A stretch of 61,645 nucleotides of DNA from Chryseobacterium populi (GTDB lineage Bacteria > Bacteroidota > Bacteroidia > Flavobacteriales > Weeksellaceae). Location of the stretch: contig NZ_AKJY01000005.1 in assembly GCF_000282115.1 (NCBI RefSeq), positions 1 to 61,645 on the forward strand. The letters run 5' to 3'. The translations under genes and the position numbers were made by a program. The notes beneath the pieces are model-generated. The model had not been told where the DNA came from. It did not search any database and saw only the letters and a list, made by a program, of their open reading frames with translations. Positions within the stretch are counted from its first letter, which is position 1. Every line of letters starts with the position of its first letter. This document shows positions 16,286 to 24,748 of the stretch, one piece after another.

Positions 16286-17566
16286 TCATAACTCATCACT
16301 CTTTTTCACCATCACCTTATCAATCCTTGTCCCATCCTTATCCACTATTTCCAGTAATAAATTTCCGATCTTTATCCGGTCGCCGGTTTTAGGGACCTTA
16401 TCCGTGGTACTGATGAACAGCCCTGAAATACTGATGAAATTTTTTTCGATTGCCTCATCTATTTCAATGTTGAAATATTTTTTAAAATCATAAATAGAAC
16501 ATTTCCCGTCAACCAGCCAGGAGTTTTCAGTTCGTTTGATAATTTCCGGCTCATTGTCAGAACCATCAGGAATATTGCCGACGAGATCATCCAGAATATC
16601 GTTCAGGGTAATAATCCCTTTTGTTGTTCCATATTCATCAATCACAATGGCAACGTGGGACTTATTATTCTGGAAATTTTCCATTAAAGGATAGATCAAA
16701 GAGTTTTCACTTACAAATATAGCCTTTCTGAGGTGCTCTCTCAAATTGAACTGGTTATGGTCAAGATCAAATAAATCCCTCATTTTCACAACACCAATGA
16801 TGTTGTCTATATTATTACTGCTGGTGACAGGGTAAACGGAAAACGAACTGTTTTTAATTTTTTCTTTTACCGTTTGATAGCTATCGTCTGCATCTACCGT
16901 GATAATTTTTGATTTGTGAGTTGCCATAGAGCTCACCTTTCTGTCACCCAGTTCAAAAACATTTTTTAAAACATCATGTTCCCTTTCTTCAATGATACCG
17001 CCTTCCTTACCTTCCCGGATCATTGATTTTATTTCTTCCTCTGTAATCGTGTCTTTGGCATCATTTTGAATCCCGAAAAACTTTAAAAAGCCTTCATTCG
17101 TTATGGTAAGGAGCCATACAAAAGGAGAGGCCAATATTGACAGCCAGTACATTGGCCGGGCAATAAACATCGAGATTTTTTCAGGAAATTTAAGACCTAA
17201 TCTTTTAGGGATCAGCTCTCCGAAAACAATAGATAAAAATGTAATGATAACCACAACCAGAAATGAAGCGATCTCTCTGGAGTAATGGGAGAATATTTCA
17301 TATTTTGAAATAAATTCAGCCACATCTGTCGTTATTCTGTTTCCGGAATAAATACCAAGCAGAATGCCGATTAAGGTAATCCCGATTTGTACTGTAGAAA
17401 GAAACTGATTCGGATTCTCTGCCAGTTCCATAGCTTTCCTTGCACTGTAATTTCCTTTTTTCTTTTCGGTTTTTAATTTGAAACTTCTTGATGAAACCAG
17501 TGCCATTTCAGACATTGAGAAAACTCCGTTGAGTAAAATGAGTAAAATAATGATGATGATCTCCAT
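16286..17566 (-). CDS. CNNM/CorC-type hemolysin-family membrane protein
   Basis: A 426-residue protein with the DUF21 (CNNM) transmembrane domain at residues 1-180 (NGVFSMSEMALVSSRSFKL, QIGITLIGILLGIYSG, VFGELIPKRLGL), two CBS domains at about 205-325 (HKSKIITVDADDS; VAIVIDEYGTTKGIITLNDI) and a C-terminal CorC/HlyC domain (VDGKCSIYDFKKYFNI, GLFISTTDKVPKTGDRI). The family takes part in Mg2+/Co2+ handling or efflux; the old name hemolysin is misleading. The start is fixed by the first transmembrane helix. It appears to be a single-gene unit. Confidence 0.93.
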   Translation of the reverse strand: MEIIIIILLILLNGVFSMSEMALVSSRSFKLKTEKKKGNYSARKAMELAENPNQFLSTVQIGITLIGILLGIYSGNRITTDVAEFISKYEIFSHYSREIASFLVVVIITFLSIVFGELIPKRLGLKFPEKISMFIARPMYWLSILASPFVWLLTITNEGFLKFFGIQNDAKDTITEEEIKSMIREGKEGGIIEEREHDVLKNVFELGDRKVSSMATHKSKIITVDADDSYQTVKEKIKNSSFSVYPVTSSNNIDNIIGVVKMRDLFDLDHNQFNLREHLRKAIFVSENSLIYPLMENFQNNKSHVAIVIDEYGTTKGIITLNDILDDLVGNIPDGSDNEPEIIKRTENSWLVDGKCSIYDFKKYFNIEIDEAIEKNFISISGLFISTTDKVPKTGDRIKIGNLLLEIVDKDGTRIDKVMVKKSDEL

Positions 17567-17743
17567 AATAGATATAATTAAGATCTGAGGTTCTTTATAA
17601 ATATAAAAATTATTTTAATCAGTTCCAGTGGTTTAGATTTTTTTAACAAAAAAAACTGGTATCTAAAGGGTCTTTGGCATTTTTATTGACAAAAACAAAG
17701 ACGCTATCAGAAACCAATATCTACTATATATTCAATTTTGAAG

Positions 17744-17775
17744 TGGCTGCTCAGAAGAGCGGCCATTTTTTATTT
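17744..17775 (+). terminator. Terminator-like hairpin without an obvious upstream gene
   Basis: TGGCTGCTC (17744-17752) pairs with GAGCGGCCA (17757-17765), with one G-U pair, followed by TTTTTATTTT. No plus-strand gene lies between 17566 and this site. It could end a small RNA or act as an attenuator before the AraC gene. Confidence 0.55.
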
Positions 17776-17832
17776 TATCAATTCCTGTTATTTTATATTT
17801 AAAGTCTTGTTTGAATTTTATAATTTTGGAAA

Positions 17833-18738
17833 ATGGAAAATTCAGAATCAATACAGGAATTTTATCAGCGTACCCAGGTGGAGATTTTTCCGTCCGGCCT
17901 TTTAAACTCCGGGTTGGGGCATTTTAATGTTTTTACCCGGGATAACTGTTCGCTGGTAACGCCTTACAGCAGAAGAGATTATTATAAAATTTCACTGATT
18001 ATCGGAAAAGGGAAGCTCCATTATGCCAATAAATGGTTCAAAGTAGACCGGCCGGCCTTATTATTTTCAAACCCTGTGGTACCGTATTCATGGGAAGCAG
18101 ATGATGAAAACCAGACAGGATGGTTTTGTCTCTTTACAGATCAGTTTTTGCAGAACGGAAACCGTCTGGGGAATCTTCAGGATTCGCAGCTCTTTAAAAT
18201 AGGGGGATCACCGGTATTCTTTGTTGATGAAAATCAGCAGGCATCTGTCTCAAAGATTTTTATCAAAATGACAGAAGAAATACAATCGGATTACATACAT
18301 AAATATGATATGCTGAGAAGCTACCTTCATATACTGATGCACGAAGCCATGAAAATGCATCCTGCTGAAAATTTTGAACCATATCAGAACGCTTCGCAGC
18401 GGGTAGCTTTATTGTTCATGGAATTGCTGGAAAGGCAGTTTCCTATAGACAGTCCGGAAGCCTACCTGAAGCTGAAAACTCCCAATGATTACGCAGAAAG
18501 CCTTTCCATTCATGTTAATTCCTTAAACCGTTCAGTGAAAGAGATGACGGGTAAAACCACAACTCAGCAGATTAGATCAAGAATCATACAGGAAGCCAAT
18601 GCGCTTTTAAAACACACAGATTGGAACGTTTCTGAAATTGCTTATGGCCTCGGATTTGAAGAACCTGCCTACTTCACCAATTACTTTAAAAAACAGACTG
18701 GAATCACACCCAATGTCCTTAGAAATAGCCTTGTTTGA
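17833..18738 (+). CDS. AraC family transcriptional regulator
   Basis: A 301-residue regulator. Residues 1-170 form an AraC-type cupin sensory domain (RRDYYKISLIIGKGKLHYAN, ALLFSNPVVPYSWEA). The C-terminal 100 residues carry two helix-turn-helix motifs (YAESLSIHVNSLNRSVKEMT and WNVSEIAYGLGFEEPAYFTN, then YFKKQTGITPN). It is transcribed just upstream of an aldo/keto reductase, an MFS transporter and a metallo-hydrolase, which are plausible targets (inference). A TAATTTTG box ends only 4 bp before the ATG, so the transcript may be leaderless or may use another promoter. Confidence 0.92.
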   Translation: MENSESIQEFYQRTQVEIFPSGLLNSGLGHFNVFTRDNCSLVTPYSRRDYYKISLIIGKGKLHYANKWFKVDRPALLFSNPVVPYSWEADDENQTGWFCLFTDQFLQNGNRLGNLQDSQLFKIGGSPVFFVDENQQASVSKIFIKMTEEIQSDYIHKYDMLRSYLHILMHEAMKMHPAENFEPYQNASQRVALLFMELLERQFPIDSPEAYLKLKTPNDYAESLSIHVNSLNRSVKEMTGKTTTQQIRSRIIQEANALLKHTDWNVSEIAYGLGFEEPAYFTNYFKKQTGITPNVLRNSLV

Positions 18739-18824
18739 ATTTTATAATTATTCGTTTGAATTCTATATCATAAACGGGAAGTGTTGCCATAATTTTGCTT
18801 ATATAATTTAAATCACATACCATC

Positions 18825-19826
18825 ATGAAATTTAGAAAATTAGGAAACACAGAAGAGCAGTTATCTGCCATTGGTTTAGGATGCATGGGAATGAGCTTCG
18901 CCTATGGCCCTGCAGATGAACAGGAAAGTATCAATACCTTACATAAAGCTTTGGATTTAGGAGTGAATTTTTGGGATACAGCAGATATGTATGCCAACGG
19001 AGAAAATGAAAAGTTGATTTCCAAAGTTCTGGTTCCGAATCGTGATAAGATTTTTATCGCTACCAAGTTCGGGTTCAGGTTTAAAGACGGAAAAGCCAGT
19101 CACAGCGGAGCTCCCGGAACCTATTTTGACGGTTCGCCGGAGTGGATTAAGCAAGCCGTAGACTTAAGCCTTCAAAGACTGAAAATAGATACGATAGATC
19201 TGTATTATGCCCACAGAATTGATCCAAATATTCCTGTTGAGGAGACCGTAGGAGCAATGGCAGAGTTGGTGAAAGCAGGAAAGGTGAGATATCTGGGATT
19301 GTCTGAGGCTTCTCCGGAATCTATCAGAAAAGCAAATGAAATCCATCCTATTACAGCTTTGCAGTCGGAGTATTCTATCCTCACGAGAGATGTGGAAAAA
19401 GAAATTTTATCTACAATCCGCGAGCTTGGAATTACATTGGTTCCCTATTCACCGTTAGCAAGAGGGCTCTTTGCCAATATCAATGAAGCTCAGAATTTCG
19501 CAGATGATGATTTCAGAAAATCATTACCGAGATACCAGGCTGAAAGTCTCGAAAATAACAGGAATTTAGCAAAAGAATTCAATGATTTAGCAGCTTCAAA
19601 AGGAGTGAAGGGAACACAGCTGGCTTTAGCATGGGTGCTTAATCAAGGGGATGATATTATTCCGATTCCCGGAACAAAACGGATCAGGTATCTGGAAGAA
19701 AATATCGATGCAATCAACATCAGCCTTTCACCATCCGATCTGGATGCCATTGATGCCATCCTGAAAAAATATCCTAATACAGGAGAACGATACAACGAAG
19801 GCTCAATGAAACTTGTTAATAACTAA
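18825..19826 (+). CDS. Aldo/keto reductase
   Basis: A 333-residue NADP(H)-dependent reductase of the AKR11/13-like branch. The TIM-barrel signature residues are all present: Asp and Tyr in FWDTADMYANG, Lys in IATKFGF, His in DLYYAHRID, plus the cofactor segment IPIPGTKRIRYLEEN. It reduces aldehydes or ketones in the cytoplasm; the substrate cannot be inferred. It lies 86 bp downstream of the AraC regulator, which may control it. A hairpin terminator follows. Confidence 0.93.
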   Translation: MKFRKLGNTEEQLSAIGLGCMGMSFAYGPADEQESINTLHKALDLGVNFWDTADMYANGENEKLISKVLVPNRDKIFIATKFGFRFKDGKASHSGAPGTYFDGSPEWIKQAVDLSLQRLKIDTIDLYYAHRIDPNIPVEETVGAMAELVKAGKVRYLGLSEASPESIRKANEIHPITALQSEYSILTRDVEKEILSTIRELGITLVPYSPLARGLFANINEAQNFADDDFRKSLPRYQAESLENNRNLAKEFNDLAASKGVKGTQLALAWVLNQGDDIIPIPGTKRIRYLEENIDAINISLSPSDLDAIDAILKKYPNTGERYNEGSMKLVNN

Positions 19827-19844
19827 GATATAAATATTAAAATC

Positions 19845-19877
19845 CGGGTTCCTGATTCATTCAGGAATCCTGTTTTT
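19845..19877 (+). terminator. Rho-independent terminator after aldo/keto reductase
   Basis: GGGTTCCTGA (19846-19855) pairs with TCAGGAATCC (19861-19870), with one G-U pair, followed by TGTTTTT. Confidence 0.75.
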
Positions 19878-19900
19878 ATGAAAAGATGTAATGAGAGAAA

Positions 19901-21091
19901 ATGAGAACTCTTAAAGAAAAAAATCAGTTTATAGCTACTGTTTTAGCTTTTGCGGTGATTCCGATGTCCGGTCTGGCAACGGATATTTATCTTCCCTCCA
20001 TGCCGAGTATGGCAACAGAGCTTCATTTACCGGAAAGCAGTATTCAGCTTACTTTATCCATATTTTTAATAAGTTACGGATTGACGCAGTTTTTCGCAGG
20101 AAGCGTAGTGGATTCATTCGGACGATATAAAGTGTCTGTCTTTTCCCTGGCTTTATTTGTCGTTACCTTTCTGATTACGGCAATGACCCAGAATATTATT
20201 GTTATTTATGCAATGCGGGTATTACATGGTGTTTTATCCGGTTTTGCAGTCGTTTCCAAACGGGCTTTCTTCGTCGATGTATATGAAGGGGAAAAACGGA
20301 AGCATTATTTAAGTATCATGACCATTGTCTGGTCGGTAGGCCCCATTATAGCTCCTTTTATAGGTGGATACCTACAGAAAAATTTCGGATGGCAGTCTAA
20401 TTTTTATGTTTTGGCAGGATATAGTTTATTGCTTTTGATTTTAGAACTGATTTTTTCAGGCGAAACTTTAAAAATAAGAAATCCGTTTCATATTGATTTC
20501 CTCATAAGAGAATACAATACCATGTTCAGGGCCAAAGACTTTTTCTATGGAATGCTGATGTGTGGACTGAGTTATGCAATGGTGATTTTTTTCAATCTTT
20601 GCGGAGCCTTTATCATAGAACACAAAATGGGGTATTCTGAAGTGATTGCAGGTTATGTATCACTGATTCTGGGATTGGCCTGGATGACAGGTGGTTTCTT
20701 AGGAAAAGCATTAATCAATAAAGCATTTCTTCCTAAAATCCGGTATGCCAATTTTATTCAGCTTATCTTGATTATTTCAATGTTTGCCTTCTCCTATTAT
20801 ATAAGCAATATTTATAGCTTGGTGGCATTTGCATTTGCCATTCATGTAACGGCAGGATTTATATTCAATAATTATTTTTCATACTGTATCGGAAGATTTC
20901 CCAATTCAGCAGGGATTGCCGGCGGTCTGACCGGTGGAGTCGCTTTTATCATCACATCAGCGGTAAGCTATGGAATTGTAGCGGTCATTAAGCCTGAAAT
21001 TCAGCTGCAGGTTGCCGAAGGATATTTTGTATTAGGTGCTTTAGGATTATTGATCCTGAGCATGATAAAATTAAGAAAAGCACATATTTGA
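19901..21091 (+). CDS. MFS transporter, Bcr/CflA-like
   Basis: A 396-residue major facilitator with about 12 transmembrane helices. The first loop has LATDIYLPSMPSMATEL, typical of the Bcr/CflA drug-efflux family, and the conserved loop 2-3 motif reads SVVDSFGRYKVSV. Motif C-like GPIIAPFIGGYLQ in helix 5 marks an exporter. Substrate is unknown. The stop codon is 1 bp before the next gene, so the two are almost certainly cotranscribed: an exporter with an exported metallo-hydrolase. Confidence 0.9.
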   Translation: MRTLKEKNQFIATVLAFAVIPMSGLATDIYLPSMPSMATELHLPESSIQLTLSIFLISYGLTQFFAGSVVDSFGRYKVSVFSLALFVVTFLITAMTQNIIVIYAMRVLHGVLSGFAVVSKRAFFVDVYEGEKRKHYLSIMTIVWSVGPIIAPFIGGYLQKNFGWQSNFYVLAGYSLLLLILELIFSGETLKIRNPFHIDFLIREYNTMFRAKDFFYGMLMCGLSYAMVIFFNLCGAFIIEHKMGYSEVIAGYVSLILGLAWMTGGFLGKALINKAFLPKIRYANFIQLILIISMFAFSYYISNIYSLVAFAFAIHVTAGFIFNNYFSYCIGRFPNSAGIAGGLTGGVAFIITSAVSYGIVAVIKPEIQLQVAEGYFVLGALGLLILSMIKLRKAHI

Positions 21092-21092
21092 T

Positions 21093-22085
21093 ATGAACAG
21101 AAGAGCACTTTTAAAAAACGGACTTTTAGCAGGAGCTTTCAGTGTAATTCCTTTTACGGGAGCTTTTGCCAATACTCAAGAAATGATTTTGAACCAGGAA
21201 AACGATCTTTCAGGATTCAAAAAAATACAACTCGGAGAGCTTGAACTTTTTATTCTCACAGACGGATATATTCATGAAGAGAATTTATTGTCCTTTGCCC
21301 CACGTGGAAATGTAGCTGAATTAAAAGCTATCCTTAAAGATAACTTCCGTTCTGAAGATTTTATCGATATGGCGATGAATGTTCTGCTCGTTAAAACTAA
21401 AAACAGACTTATTTTAATGGATACAGGAATGGGGATTTTTGCCGATGCCAGAACCGGATTTCTGTTAAAAAGTCTGAAAAAAGCGGGGTTTTCACCTGCA
21501 GATATTACAGATGTATTTTTATCCCATGCGCACCCTGACCACATTGGTGGAGTAGTGGATAAGCAGGATAAATTGGCTTTTCCTAATGCTAATTTGTTCA
21601 TTTCCAAAATTGAACATGATTTCTGGATGAAAGCCACGGTCAAAGATTTCAGCAACAGTGCTTTAAAAAACCAACCGGAGTTTCTGAATCAGATCATTCC
21701 GGCTGTTCAGAATATTTTAAAGATCATTAAACCTAAACTGAAATTTTATGACCTTGAGAAATCATTGTACGATCATTTCAGTTTTCAGCTGGCTCCGGGG
21801 CATACTCCCGGACTTACCCTGGTGAATATTGTCTCAGGGAACGAAAAATTATTGTATATCGCAGATCTGATACATTCAGATGTGGTTCTTTTCCCGCATC
21901 CTGATTGGGGATATTTCGGGGATACCGATCTGGATATTGCAACAAAATCACGAAAGAAAGTCCTTACTCAACTGGCTGAATCTAAAGCCAGGGCCTTTGC
22001 CTATCATTTGCCATGGCCGGGATTGGGTTTTACAAAAAAGAATGCCGGCGCATTTGAATGGTTCCCGGAAAGCTTTATGAATTAA
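21093..22085 (+). CDS. Exported MBL-fold metallo-hydrolase
   Basis: A 330-residue protein. The N-terminus MNRRALLKNGLLAGAFSVIP has the twin arginines of a Tat-like signal, so export of the folded metalloenzyme is likely. The MBL motif SHAHPDH places His145, His147, Asp149 and His150; further ligands lie in LAPGHTPG and YIADLIHSD. This resembles quorum-quenching-lactonase-like and AttM/PNGM-type hydrolases, but no substrate can be assigned. It follows the MFS gene after 1 bp, which suggests a common detoxification role (inference). Confidence 0.87.
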   Translation: MNRRALLKNGLLAGAFSVIPFTGAFANTQEMILNQENDLSGFKKIQLGELELFILTDGYIHEENLLSFAPRGNVAELKAILKDNFRSEDFIDMAMNVLLVKTKNRLILMDTGMGIFADARTGFLLKSLKKAGFSPADITDVFLSHAHPDHIGGVVDKQDKLAFPNANLFISKIEHDFWMKATVKDFSNSALKNQPEFLNQIIPAVQNILKIIKPKLKFYDLEKSLYDHFSFQLAPGHTPGLTLVNIVSGNEKLLYIADLIHSDVVLFPHPDWGYFGDTDLDIATKSRKKVLTQLAESKARAFAYHLPWPGLGFTKKNAGAFEWFPESFMN

Positions 22086-22429
22086 AAAGATCAGATCAAA
22101 TGATTAAGAATATTAAGGCTAACCTCGCGTATTTCGTAAATGTATGATAGTTGATCACAATGGATTAAGCATTTTTAGTTGTTTCAAGACGAAAAAGAAA
22201 AAATTTTTATTATTAATTTAAATTTTCTACGACATAGTTTCAAAGATAAATCCTCTCTACCGGGAGGATTTATTTTTAATTAGATCGTTTTGCAGAATCA
22301 GAATTTTAATTGCTTAATCTTACAGCTTATTGAACTAATCCCCTTAATATTTCTTTCAAATAACACAAATAGATCAGCGTTACATAGGTGTTATTCATGA
22401 AGCTATTTTGGATCGTCTGTGGTTAAAAA
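22086..22429. other. Intergenic region with a terminator
   Basis: No gene is visible in these 344 bases. The only clear structure is the hairpin at 22246-22280. A run of A and T around 22190-22230 has no recognisable repeat. Confidence 0.6.
22246..22280 (+). terminator. Rho-independent terminator
   Basis: ATAAATCCTC (22246-22255) pairs with GAGGATTTAT (22264-22273), followed by TTTTAAT. It lies 160 bp after the metallo-hydrolase stop. Confidence 0.75.
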
Positions 22430-22822
22430 CTATATTTCTCCAAAGACCAATTCAGGGCTGTAAAGCTTCCTGAACATCACATAAGTAACGGAAAGCACCG
22501 CAAATGCTACAATGGCATCAATCGTTGCCGGAAACCCGAGGATAGCTATTTTGGAGAAGAACGCGAAGATAATGTCAAAGAACATTCCTGCAAATACCCA
22601 CTCTTTAAGCCTTAGCAGTTTATTAGGAATCAGAAGAACTGTAATACCTGAAAGTTTAAAGACCCCAAGAATGTAAATAAAGTGGGCAGGATATCCCAAT
22701 TGTTGGGTAATATTCCAAACCACAGGGTTTTTTGTCAGTTCAAAGAAACCGCTTGCTCCAAACCAGAGTGACATAAAAATAACGCCTGACCAATAGATGA
22801 TTTTTGTTGTTTTTGTTTTCAT
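22430..22822 (-). CDS. DoxX-like membrane protein
   Basis: A 130-residue protein with four transmembrane helices. The pattern IIYWSGVIFMSLWFGASGF, then LGYPAHFIYILGVFKL, ITVLLIPNKLLRLKEWVFAG and FPATIDAI is that of the DoxX-like family (DUF4260/DoxX_2 branch). Members are poorly characterised; some support thiol-redox or respiratory functions. It is transcribed in the same direction as the DUF1223 gene upstream but is separated from it by 264 bp, so it probably has its own promoter. Confidence 0.85.
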   Translation of the reverse strand: MKTKTTKIIYWSGVIFMSLWFGASGFFELTKNPVVWNITQQLGYPAHFIYILGVFKLSGITVLLIPNKLLRLKEWVFAGMFFDIIFAFFSKIAILGFPATIDAIVAFAVLSVTYVMFRKLYSPELVFGEI

Positions 22823-22962
22823 TTTTTTATTGTTTAAGTTGTTTAATGTTTATATTTTTTTGTTGATCGCAAGGGCTCAAAGAATTAAGATGATGTCTTT
22901 TAAGCACAGGAAAATCATAGATTTTTAATTTTATATATTCCGCAGTACCTCTTCAGTATTTT

Positions 22963-22981
22963 TGTCATTCCGCAGGAATCC
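22963..22981. repeat. Short palindromic element TGTCATTCCGCAGGAATCC
   Basis: Contains the inverted repeat ATTCC-GCA-GGAAT. From memory, close variants are scattered in many Bacteroidota genomes. Only one copy is seen here, so the repeat status rests on general knowledge. Confidence 0.35.
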
Positions 22982-23086
22982 AAGCCCTTCAATCTTATCC
23001 ATAATTTTTTATTACAGATTAAAATCCTTGTTTCCTACAGCATGATGTATGTAATGAACCTTGCAACTTCGCGTGCGACAAATTTT

Positions 23087-23863
23087 CTAGTTAAATAATA
23101 CTTTTGCAGAACCCGTGATTTCCCCGGTTTTAGTATTCTGAAGAAACCCGATAACTTCCCAGTCATTAGCATTGGAATTTTCAGGTAATGGGAAGCCGGT
23201 TGTCCCTTCCAAGCCATTTTTCAGGGAGATTTGGTTTTGTTTGCGTACAATCTGCCAATGGATTAAGTGACGTCCTTCATTTTCTCCCTTAGCAACATTT
23301 GTAGTGGATTTTTTTTCTACTAAAGTGATCAGCAGCCTGTTTTGAATATTTGTATCTGACACTTTATAATGTACATTAAGCATGTTTGAAAGAGCAGATG
23401 CCGTTAAATCTATTCTGATATTTTTTGTACTGCTTAATGCCGTAGAGATTGAATTTTCTGCAGCATTTCCATCCGAACCTACAAACTGCTGTTTTCCGTT
23501 GACAATAAGCTGTGGAGTATAAACCTGTGAATTGAGTACTCTGCTGTACTGTTGCTGACGTTCAGAATTTTCCGGAGTACTGAAGCGGTCTTTCCATCCG
23601 AGACGGTTCCAGTAATCAACGTGGTAGGCTAAAATATAAACCGGTTTTCCTTTCCACTCCTGATTGATCTGTCCTATCAGTGCGTCTGCCGGCGGACAAC
23701 TGGAGCAGCCTTCAGATGTGAATAATTCCAGAACGGCAAAACCATTGTTTCCGGAGATGTTATTTTGAATTTTCCTGTCTGTGCTTTTCGTTTGTACAAA
23801 TGCGGAAATGATGAACATTAACGCTACCAGTGCACCTGCTGTAAATAGTTTTCTAGAGATCAT
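23087..23863 (-). CDS. DUF1223 (thioredoxin-like) exported protein
   Basis: A 258-residue protein with an N-terminal signal or anchor (LFTAGALVALMFIISAFV). The DUF1223 signature is LELFTSEGCSSCPPADALI, with a CxxC-like CSSC at the expected thioredoxin position, followed by LAYHVDYWNRLGWKDRFS and TPQLIVNGKQQFVGS. Family members are secreted thioredoxin-fold proteins of unknown function. Upstream is a direct-repeat operator that is also present before the haem-binding P460-like gene at 27271, so both genes probably respond to the LytTR regulator encoded next to them. No frame problems are seen. Confidence 0.9.
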   Translation of the reverse strand: MISRKLFTAGALVALMFIISAFVQTKSTDRKIQNNISGNNGFAVLELFTSEGCSSCPPADALIGQINQEWKGKPVYILAYHVDYWNRLGWKDRFSTPENSERQQQYSRVLNSQVYTPQLIVNGKQQFVGSDGNAAENSISTALSSTKNIRIDLTASALSNMLNVHYKVSDTNIQNRLLITLVEKKSTTNVAKGENEGRHLIHWQIVRKQNQISLKNGLEGTTGFPLPENSNANDWEVIGFLQNTKTGEITGSAKVLFN

Positions 23864-23879
23864 TTCTTTTAATTTTGAT

Positions 23880-23949
23880 CAAAAGTAGACATCCGGAAGA
23901 GGCAAAAGAATACAAAAAAGGCTCAACCAGACAATTTTAAAGGTGACCC
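23880..23949 (-). promoter_or_regulatory. Putative LytTR operator and promoter of the DUF1223 gene
   Basis: On the minus strand: GGGTCACC (23949-23942), then GGTTGAGC (23928-23921) exactly 21 bp later, then 33 bp to the -7 box TACTTTTG (23887-23880), 16 bp before the ATG. An identical layout precedes the gene at 27271. A 21-bp direct-repeat period (two helical turns) is typical of LytTR-domain binding sites. Confidence 0.75.
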
Positions 23950-23980
23950 CGGAAAATATAAAGTTGAATTTTTTTGTTGA

Positions 23981-24748
23981 TTAACGGTCTTCAAGCCAGG
24001 AGAAAAAGCTGTGTGTTTTTTCCTTGTTGATAAGCAGTTTTTCAGGAGTTTCCACGGAAAGCTTAACATAGATTTTCCTTTGGAAATAATGTTCCATTTC
24101 TTTGATGGCACTGAAATTAACGATATACTGCCTGTTGACCCGGAAGAATTGTTTGGGAGAAACAAGCTCAGCTACCTGCCCTAAAGATTGGCTCAGGGGA
24201 AACTGTTGCTTGTTAAAAGTAACGAGATGGGTTATTTCATTGTGAATATAAAAATATGCAATGTTTTCAGTTAGAATAGTTGTGTATTTCTGATTTTTAA
24301 AAACCAGGAAACTGCTCTTGGCCGTGGTTTGAGGCTGACTTATTTTTTGAAGAAGAGCTTCCAGATCCGGAAGTTCCTTTTTTTGAAAGAATTTTTTCAG
24401 TTCGTCAACCTTTCTTAAAGCTTCTGCGATATCCTCGCGTGAAAACGGTTTTAAAACATAATCGACACCCTTGCTTTTAAACGCATCCAGCATATACTGG
24501 TCAAATGCCGTACAGAACACCACCGGACAGGTAATTTCTACCTGCTTAAAGATTTCAAAAGAAAGCCCGTCCGAAAGATGGATGTCCATAAAGATGAGGT
24601 CCGGTTGATGATCTTTGGAGAGTGCTTCCACACTGGTTTCTATGCTGTCATAGACTCCGGTGAGAGAGGCTTCGGGCTTTAATTCTTTGATTAAATTCTG
24701 CAGTGATTTTGCAGCTCTGAATTCGTCTTCAATAATGATGATATTCAT
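23981..24748 (-). CDS. LytTR-type response regulator
   Basis: A 255-residue regulator. The receiver domain (1-120) has the acidic pair Glu7/Asp8, phospho-acceptor Asp55 in DLIFMDIHLSDG, and the Lys in YVLKPF. The C-terminal LytTR DNA-binding domain (about 150-250) shows FLVFKNQKYTTILTENIAYF and FFRVNRQYIVN. It overlaps the kinase gene upstream by 20 bp, so the pair is translationally coupled. The matching direct-repeat promoters on both sides (23880-23949 and 27295-27364) are likely binding sites. Confidence 0.95.
   Translation of the reverse strand: MNIIIIEDEFRAAKSLQNLIKELKPEASLTGVYDSIETSVEALSKDHQPDLIFMDIHLSDGLSFEIFKQVEITCPVVFCTAFDQYMLDAFKSKGVDYVLKPFSREDIAEALRKVDELKKFFQKKELPDLEALLQKISQPQTTAKSSFLVFKNQKYTTILTENIAYFYIHNEITHLVTFNKQQFPLSQSLGQVAELVSPKQFFRVNRQYIVNFSAIKEMEHYFQRKIYVKLSVETPEKLLINKEKTHSFFSWLEDR

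Noticed and set aside
16204..16300. CRISPR array
   Set aside because: Units are 7-8 bp without spacers; this is a simple tandem repeat.
22963..22981. Operator for the DoxX-like gene
   Set aside because: The palindrome ATTCCGCAGGAAT looks like a common dispersed element and lies 140 bp from the start, without a partner site.
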